64,000 nt of DNA. It comes from an uncultured Lysobacterales bacterium (GTDB lineage: Bacteria; Pseudomonadota; Gammaproteobacteria; Xanthomonadales; SZUA-36). This document shows, piece by piece, positions 53,099 to 62,380 of this stretch. Position numbers and translations under genes: made by a program. The notes beneath the pieces are model-generated. The model made no database searches. It was not told where the DNA came from and worked only from the letters and a program-made list of their open reading frames with translations. How positions within the stretch are numbered: position 1 is the stretch's first letter; the number at the start of each line of letters is the position of its first letter. The stretch is from NCBI GenBank assembly GCA_937924405.1, contig CALDVW010000041.1:1-64000 (forward strand). The letters run 5' to 3'.

Positions 53099-54541
53099 TT
53101 GAGTGGTGAAAAATCATTTTTTGCAGGTCTGCGTCACAGGATCAGAGGCAGACAGGAAACGGTTACGCCTGAGCCTGCTCAGCGTTTACGTCTGTCTGGC
53201 AAGGGAATCCGGATTCCAATCCAGGGCACTTCTTTTGCCGTGGAGATGGGTAAACAGACCATTCACCTTTGTCCGGATCTTCCGGTGGAATCCGGTCTGC
53301 GCCAGTCGCCTTTTGACTTCATCCTGTTCGACCCGGAGCTTTACTACACGGGCATAGCCCACACCCTGCGGCTGTCTCCGGGACAAAAGCTCGCCATCGA
53401 CTACCGCGAAGAAAGTCAGAAGATCGTTTTCAGTCATTACCGGGAGGCGTTCCGCAGGCATCTGCAGATTACTCATGAAGGCGATTTCCTGGTGTTTCGC
53501 GATCCCATATCCGAGTTGGGAACCTACCTGTGCCTGCTTGCGGAGGAGGAAGGAAGTTCACGCTTTGACCTGCACCGCCGGCGCAACCTGGAAAGAATCA
53601 TCGAAGTTTTTGGCGGTCCGGTGACACAGCAACCGGCTGATGAAGCATTGGAAACAATCAGGCAGGTCAACCAGATTCTGAAGCAGGATGCCTATCGCAG
53701 GCAGGACTCATTTGGCAACGCCGGGGGTGTAGTCGAGTTACCTTCATATCTCACGCCGATCGTGGTCGGCGATCTTCATGCACAAACGGACAACCTGCTC
53801 AAGATTCTGAGTGAAAACTCATTCCTGGAAAGTCTGGAACGCGGCGAGGCGGCGTTGGTCCTGCTCGGTGACGCGGTTCATCGTGAGGCCGATAGCGAAT
53901 TGTCCAACATGGACAGTTCGGTATTGATCATGGATATGATCATTAAACTGAAGCTCCGATTCCCGAAACAGGTTTTCTTTGTTGTGGGCAATCATGACAG
54001 CTTTTCCCCCGATGTGATGAAGGCAGGTGTGCCCCAGAGCCTGTTGTGGGAGAAAAAAGTAACGCAATTGCGGGGCGAGGAATATCGTGAAGAATTGAAC
54101 CTGTTTTATCGGCAATCACCACTGGTGGTTCTGTCAGAGGATTTTGTCGCGTGTCATGCAGGGCCGCCCCGCTCCTCGGTCACTTTGAATACTCTGGTAG
54201 AGGTTCGCCAATATCCAACCCTGGTACACGAGCTTACCTGGAACCGGGTCAAGACAAAGGCCTTTCCGATGGGCTATACGCGCAGCGATGTGCGCCGCTT
54301 CAGAAAATCACTGAACCTGGCCGAAACCACTCCGTTTATCGTCGCCCACTTTCCCCAATCCAAGGAAGAGACCCTGTGGCTGAACGTGGCCCAGATACCG
54401 CATCATCATGTTCTGTACAGCGCCCGGACCAGTTTTTTGGCCGTATTTACACGAATCCAGGGCGAAATGATTCCGCAGATCTATCCGGCGGAACGCCTGC
54501 GCGATGCTATTAATGCAATGGCCCGGAATATAAATTTTTGA
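53099..54541 (+). CDS. PPP-family metallophosphatase with an unknown N-terminal domain
   Basis: This 480-residue protein has a C-terminal metallophosphoesterase of the PPP serine/threonine phosphatase type, with GDLH (224-227), GDAVHR (257-262), GNHD (297-300) and the CHAG motif with H353. These residues bind the two metals and the phosphate. The N-terminal 200 residues match no domain I know. It could dephosphorylate protein or nucleic-acid ends. Start TTG 53099 follows AAGGCCATCATC. The P-loop gene (54676-55347) is convergent, with 134 bases between, and may be a functional partner. Confidence 0.82.
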   Translation: MSGEKSFFAGLRHRIRGRQETVTPEPAQRLRLSGKGIRIPIQGTSFAVEMGKQTIHLCPDLPVESGLRQSPFDFILFDPELYYTGIAHTLRLSPGQKLAIDYREESQKIVFSHYREAFRRHLQITHEGDFLVFRDPISELGTYLCLLAEEEGSSRFDLHRRRNLERIIEVFGGPVTQQPADEALETIRQVNQILKQDAYRRQDSFGNAGGVVELPSYLTPIVVGDLHAQTDNLLKILSENSFLESLERGEAALVLLGDAVHREADSELSNMDSSVLIMDMIIKLKLRFPKQVFFVVGNHDSFSPDVMKAGVPQSLLWEKKVTQLRGEEYREELNLFYRQSPLVVLSEDFVACHAGPPRSSVTLNTLVEVRQYPTLVHELTWNRVKTKAFPMGYTRSDVRRFRKSLNLAETTPFIVAHFPQSKEETLWLNVAQIPHHHVLYSARTSFLAVFTRIQGEMIPQIYPAERLRDAINAMARNINF

Positions 54542-54675
54542 TCTGGAGTCGAAGACGACCCACGGCCAGCCGTCACTGCCTCAAGGCTTCTTACCGTATG
54601 TGCAAGCCGCCATTCGCTGTTCCTGGCCTGACCACGGTTGGGCAAGTCGAGCAAATCCGGGGTCTTTAAATAGGG

Positions 54676-55347
54676 CTAGTGCGGGTCCACGAAACGCCTG
54701 GGGTTTCCCTCGAAGGCTTTTCGAACCTGAACCTCCATTCCCTGGCAGTGAAAATACCGGGCGAGTTCCCAGTATACGGAAAACTGTCTCTGAACCTGCT
54801 CCAGGCTGACCTTCCGGTCTACCGGGTGAGTTCCTTTTTTAATCCTCTGTCTACGAATTTCATAGATGAGTTCGGGTGGGGGAAGCTGAAAGTCAAAAAT
54901 GAACTTGTGGCGCCAGTCGGTCTCAAGAAATCCTTCACCTTCGGGAGGGATCTGAATACGGTTGAGTTCAATATCTGAAAGCGAATCCAGCCATTCAGGA
55001 TCAAAAACAGCGTGGCTTTGCTTGTGCCCCCTGAAAGGAAGTCCGAAGTGAACCTCTCTGGGTCGAAAGGTCAGAATCCGGTTGCGCCACCAGTTATTCT
55101 CACACAGGTCCAGGTAGCCCTCCTCCGACCAGCCTCCGAGTTTTGTGACCAGCGACGTTTTGCCGCTGCCGGGCGGCCCGGTGACGATAATCTGCCGAAA
55201 GCGCTGCCCCTCGGGAAAGGGGATACCCTTGATCAAGACCAGATTTTCGACTTCGACTGTTTTCAATGGCGGAAACGGCTTTGAATTTTGAATATTGTAC
55301 CCGCCCTGTGTTGCAACTTTGTGACTGGAAGTTTCCAGGACTTCCAT
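54676..55347 (-). CDS. P-loop NTPase of unknown function
   Basis: This 223-residue protein has a clear Walker A motif GPPGSGKTSLV (residues 57-67), preceded by FRQIIVTG. Other visible segments are GYLDLCENNWWRNRILTFRP and LSDIELNRIQIPPEGEGF. It has the size of a small kinase or single-domain ATPase, and the Walker B is not obvious. It is convergent with the PPP phosphatase. A kinase/phosphatase pair, as seen in nucleic-acid end-healing systems, is possible but no ligase gene is present. Start ATG 55347 has only a weak ribosome site. Confidence 0.7.
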   Translation of the reverse strand: MEVLETSSHKVATQGGYNIQNSKPFPPLKTVEVENLVLIKGIPFPEGQRFRQIIVTGPPGSGKTSLVTKLGGWSEEGYLDLCENNWWRNRILTFRPREVHFGLPFRGHKQSHAVFDPEWLDSLSDIELNRIQIPPEGEGFLETDWRHKFIFDFQLPPPELIYEIRRQRIKKGTHPVDRKVSLEQVQRQFSVYWELARYFHCQGMEVQVRKAFEGNPRRFVDPH

Positions 55348-55396
55348 TTAAAGGGGTTGCAATGACTGCAAGGATCAGTTCACCACGGAGGGTAAT

Positions 55397-55603
55397 ATGA
55401 CTATCCAAGCCAGCGAGACCCCGGGAGATCCGGTGAATCAAAAGCTGACTTTTTGCGTGTCATCTGCCTTCGGCCGGCAACTGCGGGCAAACGGGGACAG
55501 GGGAACCGATCATGGCCGCGGTCTGTACACGATAATTGCAGGTTATGGCGTGAGGGGTGGGCCTTACGGCAGGGTCGCAGTCAATTGCTGTGGTCGGAAT
55601 TAA
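55397..55603 (+). pseudogene. Remnant of a DUF1501-family protein
   Basis: A 68-residue frame contains SAFGRQLRANGDRGTDHGRG, then TIIAGYGVRGGPYGR. This is the characteristic late segment of DUF1501 proteins (PF07394), which are normally over 400 residues. The upstream body of such a gene is absent, and the frame ends soon after the motif in CCGRN. An ATG with a good ribosome site (CGGAGGGTAAT) precedes it, but the first 25 residues do not look like the family. It is most likely a gene fragment in the 317-base gap (55348-55664) that otherwise contains nothing recognised. Confidence 0.5.
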
Positions 55604-55664
55604 ATGGTTCGCATCGATCGGGATTCGCGGTATTCTCTTTTGAATCACGGCCACAAAAAACTGC

Positions 55665-57155
55665 ATGAACACTCCCTCAAGCAAGTCAAATTTTTTCCCT
55701 GTATTCGCGACAACCAGCTTGATCGTTATCGTACTGCTCGTAATTTATTCCTTAAGCGGTAAACCCTTATCGATAGAAAACTGGCACCAGGAAAAGCTCA
55801 GTGAGGAATTCTCTGCCGACCAGCTGGGTAAGGGCATTAACAGTTTCGATGATTATCTGCGATTGGAAGAGCGTCTGTTCAGGGAACTGGATGAAGAGAT
55901 ATACAGCCGGACCGGTACGGGGCCGGAACAGTTACTCAACCGTTTCAGCAAGGGCAGTATGGCGGACCCTATGTCGCGCGAACCGAACTGGAATAGAAGT
56001 TTTGAACTGAATTCCGGTGGTGATGCCGGAGCCGTCTTGTTGCTCCACGGCATGTCAGACTCGCCCTACAGCCTGCGTGCGCTGGGTGAGCAGCTGGCGT
56101 TGTTGGATTACCGGGTTCTGGGGTTGCGGATTCCTGGTCATGGTACGGCGCCATCCGGCTTGAAATATGTGGCGTGGCGGGACATGGCGGCCGCGGTTAC
56201 GCTGGCCGCGAAGCACCTCGAGCCGTCGACCGGCTCCGGCTCACTACATATTATCGGTTATTCAAATGGCGCTTCCCTGGCGCTCGACTATGCATTAAGG
56301 GCGCTGGAGGATCGAACGCTTCCCGAACCCGCCAGCCTGGTCCTGATATCAGCCTCCATCCGGGTTCATCCCGCAGCGGCCCTTGCCCGTTTCAAGAACG
56401 CGCTGGCAGTTTTGCCCGGCCTCGGTGGCTGGGCCTGGCTGGATGTGATGGACGAGTTCGATCCCTACAAGTACAACTCCTTTGCCACCAATGCCGGCGC
56501 TCAAGTGCACGCTATTACCACCGACGTGGATCGTCGCATCCAGCAACACGCTGGGAATCCAAATCGTTCCCGCGAACTGCCGCCCATAATGGTGCTCAAT
56601 TCGGCTGTGGATGCTACGGTAACGGCTGATGCGGTGGTCAACAGCCTGCTGATGCGACTTCCAGCGGGTCGAAATGAGCTGGTGCTGTTCGATATCAACA
56701 GGGACGCCGTCGTTCAATCTACTCTCATGGTCTCTGATCCCGGGCCGTTGACCCGGCGGCTGATGGCCGACAAAGACCTGCCGTTTGCAGTCACCATTGT
56801 CAGTAACGAGGGGCCGGACAGCAGTAGTGTCGTGGCTCGCTACAAGGCCTGGCAGGCCAAGCAGGCGGCAGTGGTTAAGCCCATCGGAATGTCCTGGCCC
56901 GCAGGCGTTATTTCACTTTCGCATGTCGCCATGCCGTTTCCTCCGGACGATCCCCTTTACGGGGAGCTAAATCCACAGTATGCCGATTCAGTTTTTTTGG
57001 GCAACCTCGCGATCAAGGGTGAGCGGGGCCTGTTGAAACTGCCTGCTGACTGGTTGCTGCGTCTTCGGCACAACCCGTTTTACGACTATATGGAAACACG
57101 GGTCGTCGATTGGCTGGACAAAAACACAGACCGGGATCCGGCTTCGTTCAGGTAG
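55665..57155 (+). CDS. Membrane-anchored alpha/beta hydrolase
   Basis: This 496-residue protein has one N-terminal helix (about residues 10-30) that would anchor it in the inner membrane with a periplasmic body. The hydrolase fold shows AVLLLHGMSDSPYSLRALG for the oxyanion strand and the nucleophile elbow GYSNGAS, with a likely His near LSHVAMPF. Lipase or esterase activity is expected. Known relatives with LLHG-SDSP and G-S-G motifs act on acyl esters. It stands alone on the plus strand after the DUF1501 remnant. Confidence 0.85.
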   Translation: MNTPSSKSNFFPVFATTSLIVIVLLVIYSLSGKPLSIENWHQEKLSEEFSADQLGKGINSFDDYLRLEERLFRELDEEIYSRTGTGPEQLLNRFSKGSMADPMSREPNWNRSFELNSGGDAGAVLLLHGMSDSPYSLRALGEQLALLDYRVLGLRIPGHGTAPSGLKYVAWRDMAAAVTLAAKHLEPSTGSGSLHIIGYSNGASLALDYALRALEDRTLPEPASLVLISASIRVHPAAALARFKNALAVLPGLGGWAWLDVMDEFDPYKYNSFATNAGAQVHAITTDVDRRIQQHAGNPNRSRELPPIMVLNSAVDATVTADAVVNSLLMRLPAGRNELVLFDINRDAVVQSTLMVSDPGPLTRRLMADKDLPFAVTIVSNEGPDSSSVVARYKAWQAKQAAVVKPIGMSWPAGVISLSHVAMPFPPDDPLYGELNPQYADSVFLGNLAIKGERGLLKLPADWLLRLRHNPFYDYMETRVVDWLDKNTDRDPASFR

Positions 57156-57248
57156 AATCGGCCCGATTGGTGTACCTGAATCGAGCCGGGACGGGTGCCT
57201 TCAATGGTACACTCGTTGTTTGACCAATCCGCACAGGTATCGATCTGA

Positions 57249-57920
57249 ATGAACCCGGTTAATCCAACCGAGTCGCTGCAAAAACGCGGTGAACGGCTGT
57301 ATGAAGTCACGACCCAGATCGGTTGCGGCATCAGGCGATTCGAGAAAACCGGCAGGGCACAGCTCGAGGCCTTGTTAAGGCATGGCCTCAATCCCTGGGA
57401 CAGGTTATTGGATATTGGCTGCGGTGCGCTTTGCGGCGGCTATTGGATGATCAACTTTCTTCATGCGGGAAACTACCGGGGCATTGAACCCAACACGTTC
57501 ATGTTCAATGCCGGTGTCGAGCACCTGGTGGAACCCGGACTTTTTGAAGAAAAAAAGCCCAGGTTCCTGCATAACGATCAATACGACTTCTCAGGTTTTG
57601 GTGAGAAGTTCGATTATTTTCACGCACACTCAATCTGGACCCACGCGCCAAAGAAGGACCTGGAAAAAATGCTTGATGGTTTTGTCGAATATACCAATCC
57701 CGGCGCCCGATTCCTGACATCTTTCAAATCGCCCGGGCTATTTCGACCGGACTACAAGGGAGATACATGGATTGGCCGATCTCACGAGTCAGATGATCCA
57801 GGGATCTGCCGGCACAGCTATCATTGGATTCAGCAGGCGTGCGAATCCCGGGGCCTGGCAGTCGAATTACTCAAAGGCGAGAAGATCCACAAGCAGAAAT
57901 GGATTCTGATTCGCCGGTAG
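57249..57920 (+). CDS. SAM-dependent methyltransferase
   Basis: This 223-residue class I methyltransferase has motif I RLLDIGCGALCGGYW, then GIEPN for the acidic residue after strand 2, and FDYFHAHSIWTHAPKKDLEK for motif II and the following helix, as in small-molecule methyltransferases. The target is not known. It is followed 6 bases later by a sulfotransferase gene, and the two probably share an operon. Both might modify a surface glycan or a small metabolite. Confidence 0.82.
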   Translation: MNPVNPTESLQKRGERLYEVTTQIGCGIRRFEKTGRAQLEALLRHGLNPWDRLLDIGCGALCGGYWMINFLHAGNYRGIEPNTFMFNAGVEHLVEPGLFEEKKPRFLHNDQYDFSGFGEKFDYFHAHSIWTHAPKKDLEKMLDGFVEYTNPGARFLTSFKSPGLFRPDYKGDTWIGRSHESDDPGICRHSYHWIQQACESRGLAVELLKGEKIHKQKWILIRR

Positions 57921-57926
57921 AAAACA

Positions 57927-58616
57927 GTGATCTGCCGCAAACACAACTGCCTGTTTGTTCATATTCCGAAAACGGCGGGACAAAGCATCGAGCAGTTTTT
58001 CATGAACCGTTTGCAGCTGGATTGGGATCGGGACCGCGCAGCCCTGCATTTACAGAACAACAGCGATCCGGCACGGGGCACAGAGAAACTGGCGCATCTG
58101 TCGGCTGCCGAGTATGTCGCTTGCGGACACATTTCACAGGAAGAGTTTTCCAGCTTGTTCAAATTCAGTTTCGTGCGCAATCCATGGACGCGAATTCTTT
58201 CAGAATATCGATACCGTAACTACTTTCAGCACCGCAGTTTCCGTGACTTCGTGCTGAACCGCATGCCGCAGCCGGGTTGGGACGATAAATATCGTCATGT
58301 GATGCCGCAGTACGACATGTTGCATGACGACAATGGGAAACTACTGGTGGATTTTGTTGGCCGCTTCGAATCCCTGCAAGAAGACTTCGACAATGTTTGT
58401 GACCACCTGGGGATAGACAATTCACAATTACCACACCGAAACAGGTCGGATAAGAAATCTCGCGCTTTAAAGAGAAAAGCACGCAACTGGCTGTTCTCGA
58501 ATGGCGAAAACCAGCTCAGAAGCCTGGCCGATTTCTACGATGATGAATCCAGGGAAGCCGTTGCAGAGTACTACCAGAAAGACATTGATGCATTTGGCTA
58601 CAGATTTGACTGCTGA
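57927..58616 (+). CDS. Sulfotransferase family 2 protein
   Basis: This 229-residue protein matches the sulfotransferase_2 (PF03567) layout. The 5'-phosphosulfate loop is in FVHIPKTAGQSIEQF (about residues 10-24), and the 3'-phosphate-binding segment is SFVRNPWTRILSEYRYR. The second half contains FVGRFESLQEDFDNVCDHLG, typical of the family. It would use PAPS to sulfate a carbohydrate, probably in exopolysaccharide or lipopolysaccharide. GTG 57927 is the start. No glycosyltransferases are adjacent. Confidence 0.88.
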   Translation: MICRKHNCLFVHIPKTAGQSIEQFFMNRLQLDWDRDRAALHLQNNSDPARGTEKLAHLSAAEYVACGHISQEEFSSLFKFSFVRNPWTRILSEYRYRNYFQHRSFRDFVLNRMPQPGWDDKYRHVMPQYDMLHDDNGKLLVDFVGRFESLQEDFDNVCDHLGIDNSQLPHRNRSDKKSRALKRKARNWLFSNGENQLRSLADFYDDESREAVAEYYQKDIDAFGYRFDC

Positions 58617-58669
58617 TTGGCGGCCTTTTAGTTCAGACGTGTTATTGAAGGCGAGCAGCCTGTCGAACT

Positions 58670-59329
58670 TTATTCTCTGATATCGGCACCGTCGCTGGCT
58701 GCATTCTGCGGGTTGGCATCTGTTGAGGAATCAACCGGGATTTTTGTCGCCAGCAGGTCATCCACGCCGTATCCGTATCGCTCAGTGAGTTCCATGATGG
58801 CTGTCATGGGTACGTCCAGGTAAGTAATTTGCTCGGCCGGAAGAACCTGGGTAATGCCCGAAAAGCTGTTCGGCACGCTGGGAATAAAAATCATGGAGCG
58901 GCCATCGGACAGCTTCTGAATTTCAAAACCAACCCGTTCCGCTGAGCCAAGTGCAAGCGCTACCGGTTTGAAGTGGTTGGTTTCATCTTTATCGAACCCG
59001 CCTTTTATCCCTTTGACGATCGAGTAACCTGGAATTTTCATGAGAAATTTTGATTCGAGGCTCTTGATGAAACCACTGGCCAGCGCATTGCGGGCGATCA
59101 GCCCTGCAAAGAAAGAGACGAAGATAACCGCAACAATTGCGATCAGGTTGGCCAACGCCACGCCACCCACGCTGTCAATCGGAATAAAATCGGCCATGGG
59201 CTCGGCAATGATCATCATGAAACCCACGGCCTTGGTCAATACAAAAACCAAAAACACCACAGGAACCAGGAACAGCAGACCGCCGATGATCGTCGTAGCA
59301 ATGAATTGAATGCCTTTACTGTCTGTCAT
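58670..59329 (-). CDS. DUF502 membrane protein
   Basis: This 219-residue protein has two N-terminal membrane helices (ATTIIGGLLFLVPVVFLVFV and NLIAIVAVIFVSFFAGLIA), then KFLMKIPGYSIVKGIKGGF and MIFIPSVPNSFSG, matching DUF502. The function of this family is not established. A second DUF502 gene lies upstream on the same strand (59535-60125), with 205 bases between, so this is a local duplication or a paired complex. Confidence 0.85.
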   Translation of the reverse strand: MTDSKGIQFIATTIIGGLLFLVPVVFLVFVLTKAVGFMMIIAEPMADFIPIDSVGGVALANLIAIVAVIFVSFFAGLIARNALASGFIKSLESKFLMKIPGYSIVKGIKGGFDKDETNHFKPVALALGSAERVGFEIQKLSDGRSMIFIPSVPNSFSGITQVLPAEQITYLDVPMTAIMELTERYGYGVDDLLATKIPVDSSTDANPQNAASDGADIRE

Positions 59330-59534
59330 GATCGAATACCGTTAAAATCCGAGTTCGTGCTCACAATAATGGAAGTCATCCACAATTGCATGCCCACCAG
59401 TAGTAATTCACATGGCGTATCCTAGCCGGAAGGGGCTGACGACCCTGTTCATTTGCTTTTGCAGCATGCTCTGCCCTTCAACCCAGGCTGGCTGGTAAGG
59501 CTGCTGAACACATTGTCTTTGCCGAAGAACCGAA

Positions 59535-60125
59535 TTACTTATCGCCGCTCTTTTTCATAGCGTCAGAGAGCCCCAGACCGAAATGTGTCAGGGCCAGGGA
59601 GTACTCGTCGAGAGAGACCGGGATCAGTTCGACCCGGTGAGCGGGAACCACCCTGATCGTGCCGGCAAACGGGGTCGGTGTCCAGGGCTGCATGACGACC
59701 AGCATGTCATCCCCGTGTTCTTCGATTACATAAACCGGTTCGAGCGAGCCGTCTTCGTGCTTCAGGCTGGCTGGCTTGAAAGATTTTCCGTCTTCGAGGT
59801 TGAGAAAGGCGGCGACCAGGCTTTTAAGCATCCGGTACATGGGCACTTTGTTCAGGGTGCGGTCCTCGATCCATTCCCCGGCGATGCGGCTCGGTTTAAT
59901 GGACCAGATAATTCCCAGCGTCAGTGCAGCCAGGACAATCAGGATCACCGCGATGATTTCGGTGGCGTCTTCCTCCCTGAAAGTACCCTGGGGAAAGAGA
60001 TCGGCGATGGGTGTGGCGAAGTGAATCATGACTTCCAGCAATTCCCTGATGACGAGGAATACCATCACGACGGGAATCAGCATCACCAGGCCTCTGACGA
60101 TGGCGTTTTTCAAGTACCTGAACAT
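59535..60125 (-). CDS. DUF502 membrane protein
   Basis: This 196-residue DUF502 protein has two membrane helices (GLVMLIPVVMVFLVI and IIAVILIVLAALTLGIIWSI) and the soluble segment NKVPMYRMLKSLVAAFL, then MQPWTPTPFAGTIRVVPAHR. The start at 60125 follows AGGAGGCAGGATT, which decides it over the longer frame from 60176. It is divergent from the outer-membrane protein gene at 60194, with about 68 bases between, and shares sequence layout with the downstream DUF502 paralogue. Confidence 0.85.
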   Translation of the reverse strand: MFRYLKNAIVRGLVMLIPVVMVFLVIRELLEVMIHFATPIADLFPQGTFREEDATEIIAVILIVLAALTLGIIWSIKPSRIAGEWIEDRTLNKVPMYRMLKSLVAAFLNLEDGKSFKPASLKHEDGSLEPVYVIEEHGDDMLVVMQPWTPTPFAGTIRVVPAHRVELIPVSLDEYSLALTHFGLGLSDAMKKSGDK

Positions 60126-60193
60126 AATCCTGCCTCCTGAATGACGGACCTGCAGTAACTCTGGGTTGGATTTCATTCTACATCTGATATCTT

Positions 60194-61141
60194 ATGGCGA
60201 TGCTAAGGTCCAAGTCAGTAAAATTAATCAACAGGGCATTATTTTTCCTGCTACTGACAGTCTTTTGCAGCCAGTCAATGGCGCAGGACCTCGAGCCCCG
60301 TCGATGGTCGCATTTACCCAGCGGGCTGAATGTTTTCGGTTTAGCCAGCGGCTGGACTGACGGGGATATTTTTTTTGATCCCGTACTTCTTATTGAAGAC
60401 GTTACTTTTGAGCTGTACGCCGCCGGCGCCGGTTATGTTCGCACCTTTGGACTGTTTGGAAAATCAAGCCGGATTGATTTCAATCTTCCATATGCCAGTG
60501 GCCGCTGGGAAGGGATCGTCGATGGCGAATACACGTCGATTCGGCGGCGCGGGCTGATGGATCCACGGCTTCGGTTTTCCATCAATCTGTACGGGGCGCC
60601 GGCGCTCAAAGGCGGTGATTTCGTACAGTTCAAAGGGGATAATCCGGTCAATACAACCATTGGGGCGGCATTGGCTGTTACATTGCCGTTCGGTGATTAC
60701 GACAACACAAAGCTGATCAACCTGGGCGGCAACCGAATGGTTTACCGGCCGCAACTGGGAATATTGCACCAACGGCGTAATTTGCAATTGGAATTAACCG
60801 GTTCTGTCTTTCTGTTTGAGACCAATGATGAATTCTGGAACGGCAACGTACTCAAGCAGGACCCGCTGTGGTTTGTGCAGGCCCACGTCATCTACTCTTT
60901 CAGACCCGGGTGGTGGGCCAGCGTCAGCGGGGGGTTTGCACATGGCGGCCGGTCGGAAGTGAATGGAGTCCCCAAGATTGACGACCGGAGAAAACGCTAC
61001 ATTGCTTTGAGCCTCGGTGTGCCGATCAATCAACAGCAGGGACTGAAATTTACTTACTTGACCAGTGACACTCATATCGAAACCGGCGCCAACACCAACG
61101 CCCTGTTAATGGGTTGGACGTTTGTCTGGGGGGGCAGGTAA
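60194..61141 (+). CDS. Outer-membrane beta-barrel protein, MetA/phenol-degradation type
   Basis: This 315-residue protein has a signal peptide (LINRALFFLLLTVFCSQSMAQ) followed by EPRRWSHLPSGLNVFGLA, the usual start of PF13557-type barrels, and amphipathic strands such as FGLFGKSSRIDFNLPYASG and LALAVTLPFGDY-like pieces. It ends in ALLMGWTFVWGGR. It is probably an outer-membrane channel for hydrophobic compounds. It belongs to the same family as the gene at 3719-4492 but differs in sequence. ATG 60194 or the third codon ATG 60200 could start it. Confidence 0.78.
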   Translation: MAMLRSKSVKLINRALFFLLLTVFCSQSMAQDLEPRRWSHLPSGLNVFGLASGWTDGDIFFDPVLLIEDVTFELYAAGAGYVRTFGLFGKSSRIDFNLPYASGRWEGIVDGEYTSIRRRGLMDPRLRFSINLYGAPALKGGDFVQFKGDNPVNTTIGAALAVTLPFGDYDNTKLINLGGNRMVYRPQLGILHQRRNLQLELTGSVFLFETNDEFWNGNVLKQDPLWFVQAHVIYSFRPGWWASVSGGFAHGGRSEVNGVPKIDDRRKRYIALSLGVPINQQQGLKFTYLTSDTHIETGANTNALLMGWTFVWGGR

Positions 61142-61243
61142 ATTCGCTCCAGCCCTCTTCCGCGTCCGGGTCTGGCGCAAGCGGCGGAGAGGCCATAGAA
61201 TGCAGCGATTCGTTCAAGTACAGCCATACGGGCAAAAACCACC

Positions 61244-62380
61244 ATGCCACCTAAACCACCACTGACTGCTGATGAGCTGCTCGAGCTGAGAAATCGGCTG
61301 GATGAAATAGACAGAGGCATCATTGATCTCGTGGCCGAGCGACAGGCCGTTGTTACAGCCATCGGGGAACACAAACTGAAGACGGGTGCGCCGCTGCGGC
61401 ACTATGCCCGCGAACGCGAAGTGATCGACCGCGGCATGGCGAGGGCGGAATCCCTTGGCCTTTCGGGGCGGGTTGCGAGGGAAATCCTGGAGACGCTGAT
61501 TCACCACTCACTGGGCAACCAGGAGACCTACCAGTTGGTGCAGTCCGATCACGGCCAGGGTAAACAGGCCCTGGTGATAGGTGGGCTGGGCCGGATGGGG
61601 GAATGGATGTCGCGCTACCTGGACATGGTTGGCTACCATGTCGATGTGGCAGATCCAGTGGAGAAAGAAACGCCGTTCGACCGGGTATCCGACTGGGAAA
61701 AAATGATAGGCAATTACGACCTGGTCGTCGTGGCCGTCCCGCTGCGTCCTTCCAATGCCATCCTGCACCGTCTGGCGGAATTGAAACCGCGCGGCCTGGT
61801 CTTTGACATCGGATCGCTGAAAAGCCCGATGCAGAGTGGCCTGGAAGCCCTCGCACAGTCAGGCTGCCGAGTCTGTTCAGTACACCCGATGTTCGGCCCG
61901 GATGAAATCGGGCTGTCAGGCCGCCACATCCTTTTCGTCGATGTAGGCAACAAAGAGGCGCTGGCCGATGCACGCGCGCTGTTCGCCCACACGGCGGCTG
62001 ACTGTGTCGATCTCAGCCTGCAGGAGCACGATGAAGTCATGGCCTGGGTTCTCGGCTTGTCACACCTGGTCAATATCGCCTTTGCCAGTGCGCTGGCGGA
62101 GAGTGGCGAGGCTGTGCCACTGCTGCGGCAGATATCCAGCAGTACCTTCAACGCCCAGTTGAAAGTCGCGGCACAGGTCGTGTCTGAAAATCCACACCTC
62201 TACTACGAGATTCAGCAGGGCAATCGCATGACCGGCGAAGTGGTCGATCAATTTAGCCGGGTGTTTGAAGAGTTGGCCCGGGCGGTACGGGTTGGTGACG
62301 AGATAACCTGGACGCGGGCGATGGAAGTCGCCAATCAAAGGATCAGTTCAGGTCAGCGAAACGGGAATGGCGAGAAATAA
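61244..62380 (+). CDS. tyrA: Bifunctional chorismate mutase/prephenate dehydrogenase
   Basis: This 378-residue T-protein has an AroQ-type chorismate mutase in residues about 5-95 (LRNRLDEIDRGIIDLVAERQ, IGEHKLKTGAPLRHYAREREV). The NAD-dependent prephenate dehydrogenase follows (ALVIGGLGRMGEWMSRYL at about 108-125, DIGSLKSPM, SVHPMFGPD with the catalytic His, and LGLSHLVN). It makes 4-hydroxyphenylpyruvate for tyrosine. This mutase-dehydrogenase fusion is typical of Gammaproteobacteria. It abuts the convergent aldehyde dehydrogenase gene stop to stop. Confidence 0.95.
   Translation: MPPKPPLTADELLELRNRLDEIDRGIIDLVAERQAVVTAIGEHKLKTGAPLRHYAREREVIDRGMARAESLGLSGRVAREILETLIHHSLGNQETYQLVQSDHGQGKQALVIGGLGRMGEWMSRYLDMVGYHVDVADPVEKETPFDRVSDWEKMIGNYDLVVVAVPLRPSNAILHRLAELKPRGLVFDIGSLKSPMQSGLEALAQSGCRVCSVHPMFGPDEIGLSGRHILFVDVGNKEALADARALFAHTAADCVDLSLQEHDEVMAWVLGLSHLVNIAFASALAESGEAVPLLRQISSSTFNAQLKVAAQVVSENPHLYYEIQQGNRMTGEVVDQFSRVFEELARAVRVGDEITWTRAMEVANQRISSGQRNGNGEK

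Noticed and set aside
53099-55347. Phage-defence cassette made of the phosphatase and P-loop genes
   Set aside because: There are only two convergent genes, no nuclease, toxin or sensor domain, and no other defence genes nearby; not enough to support the claim.
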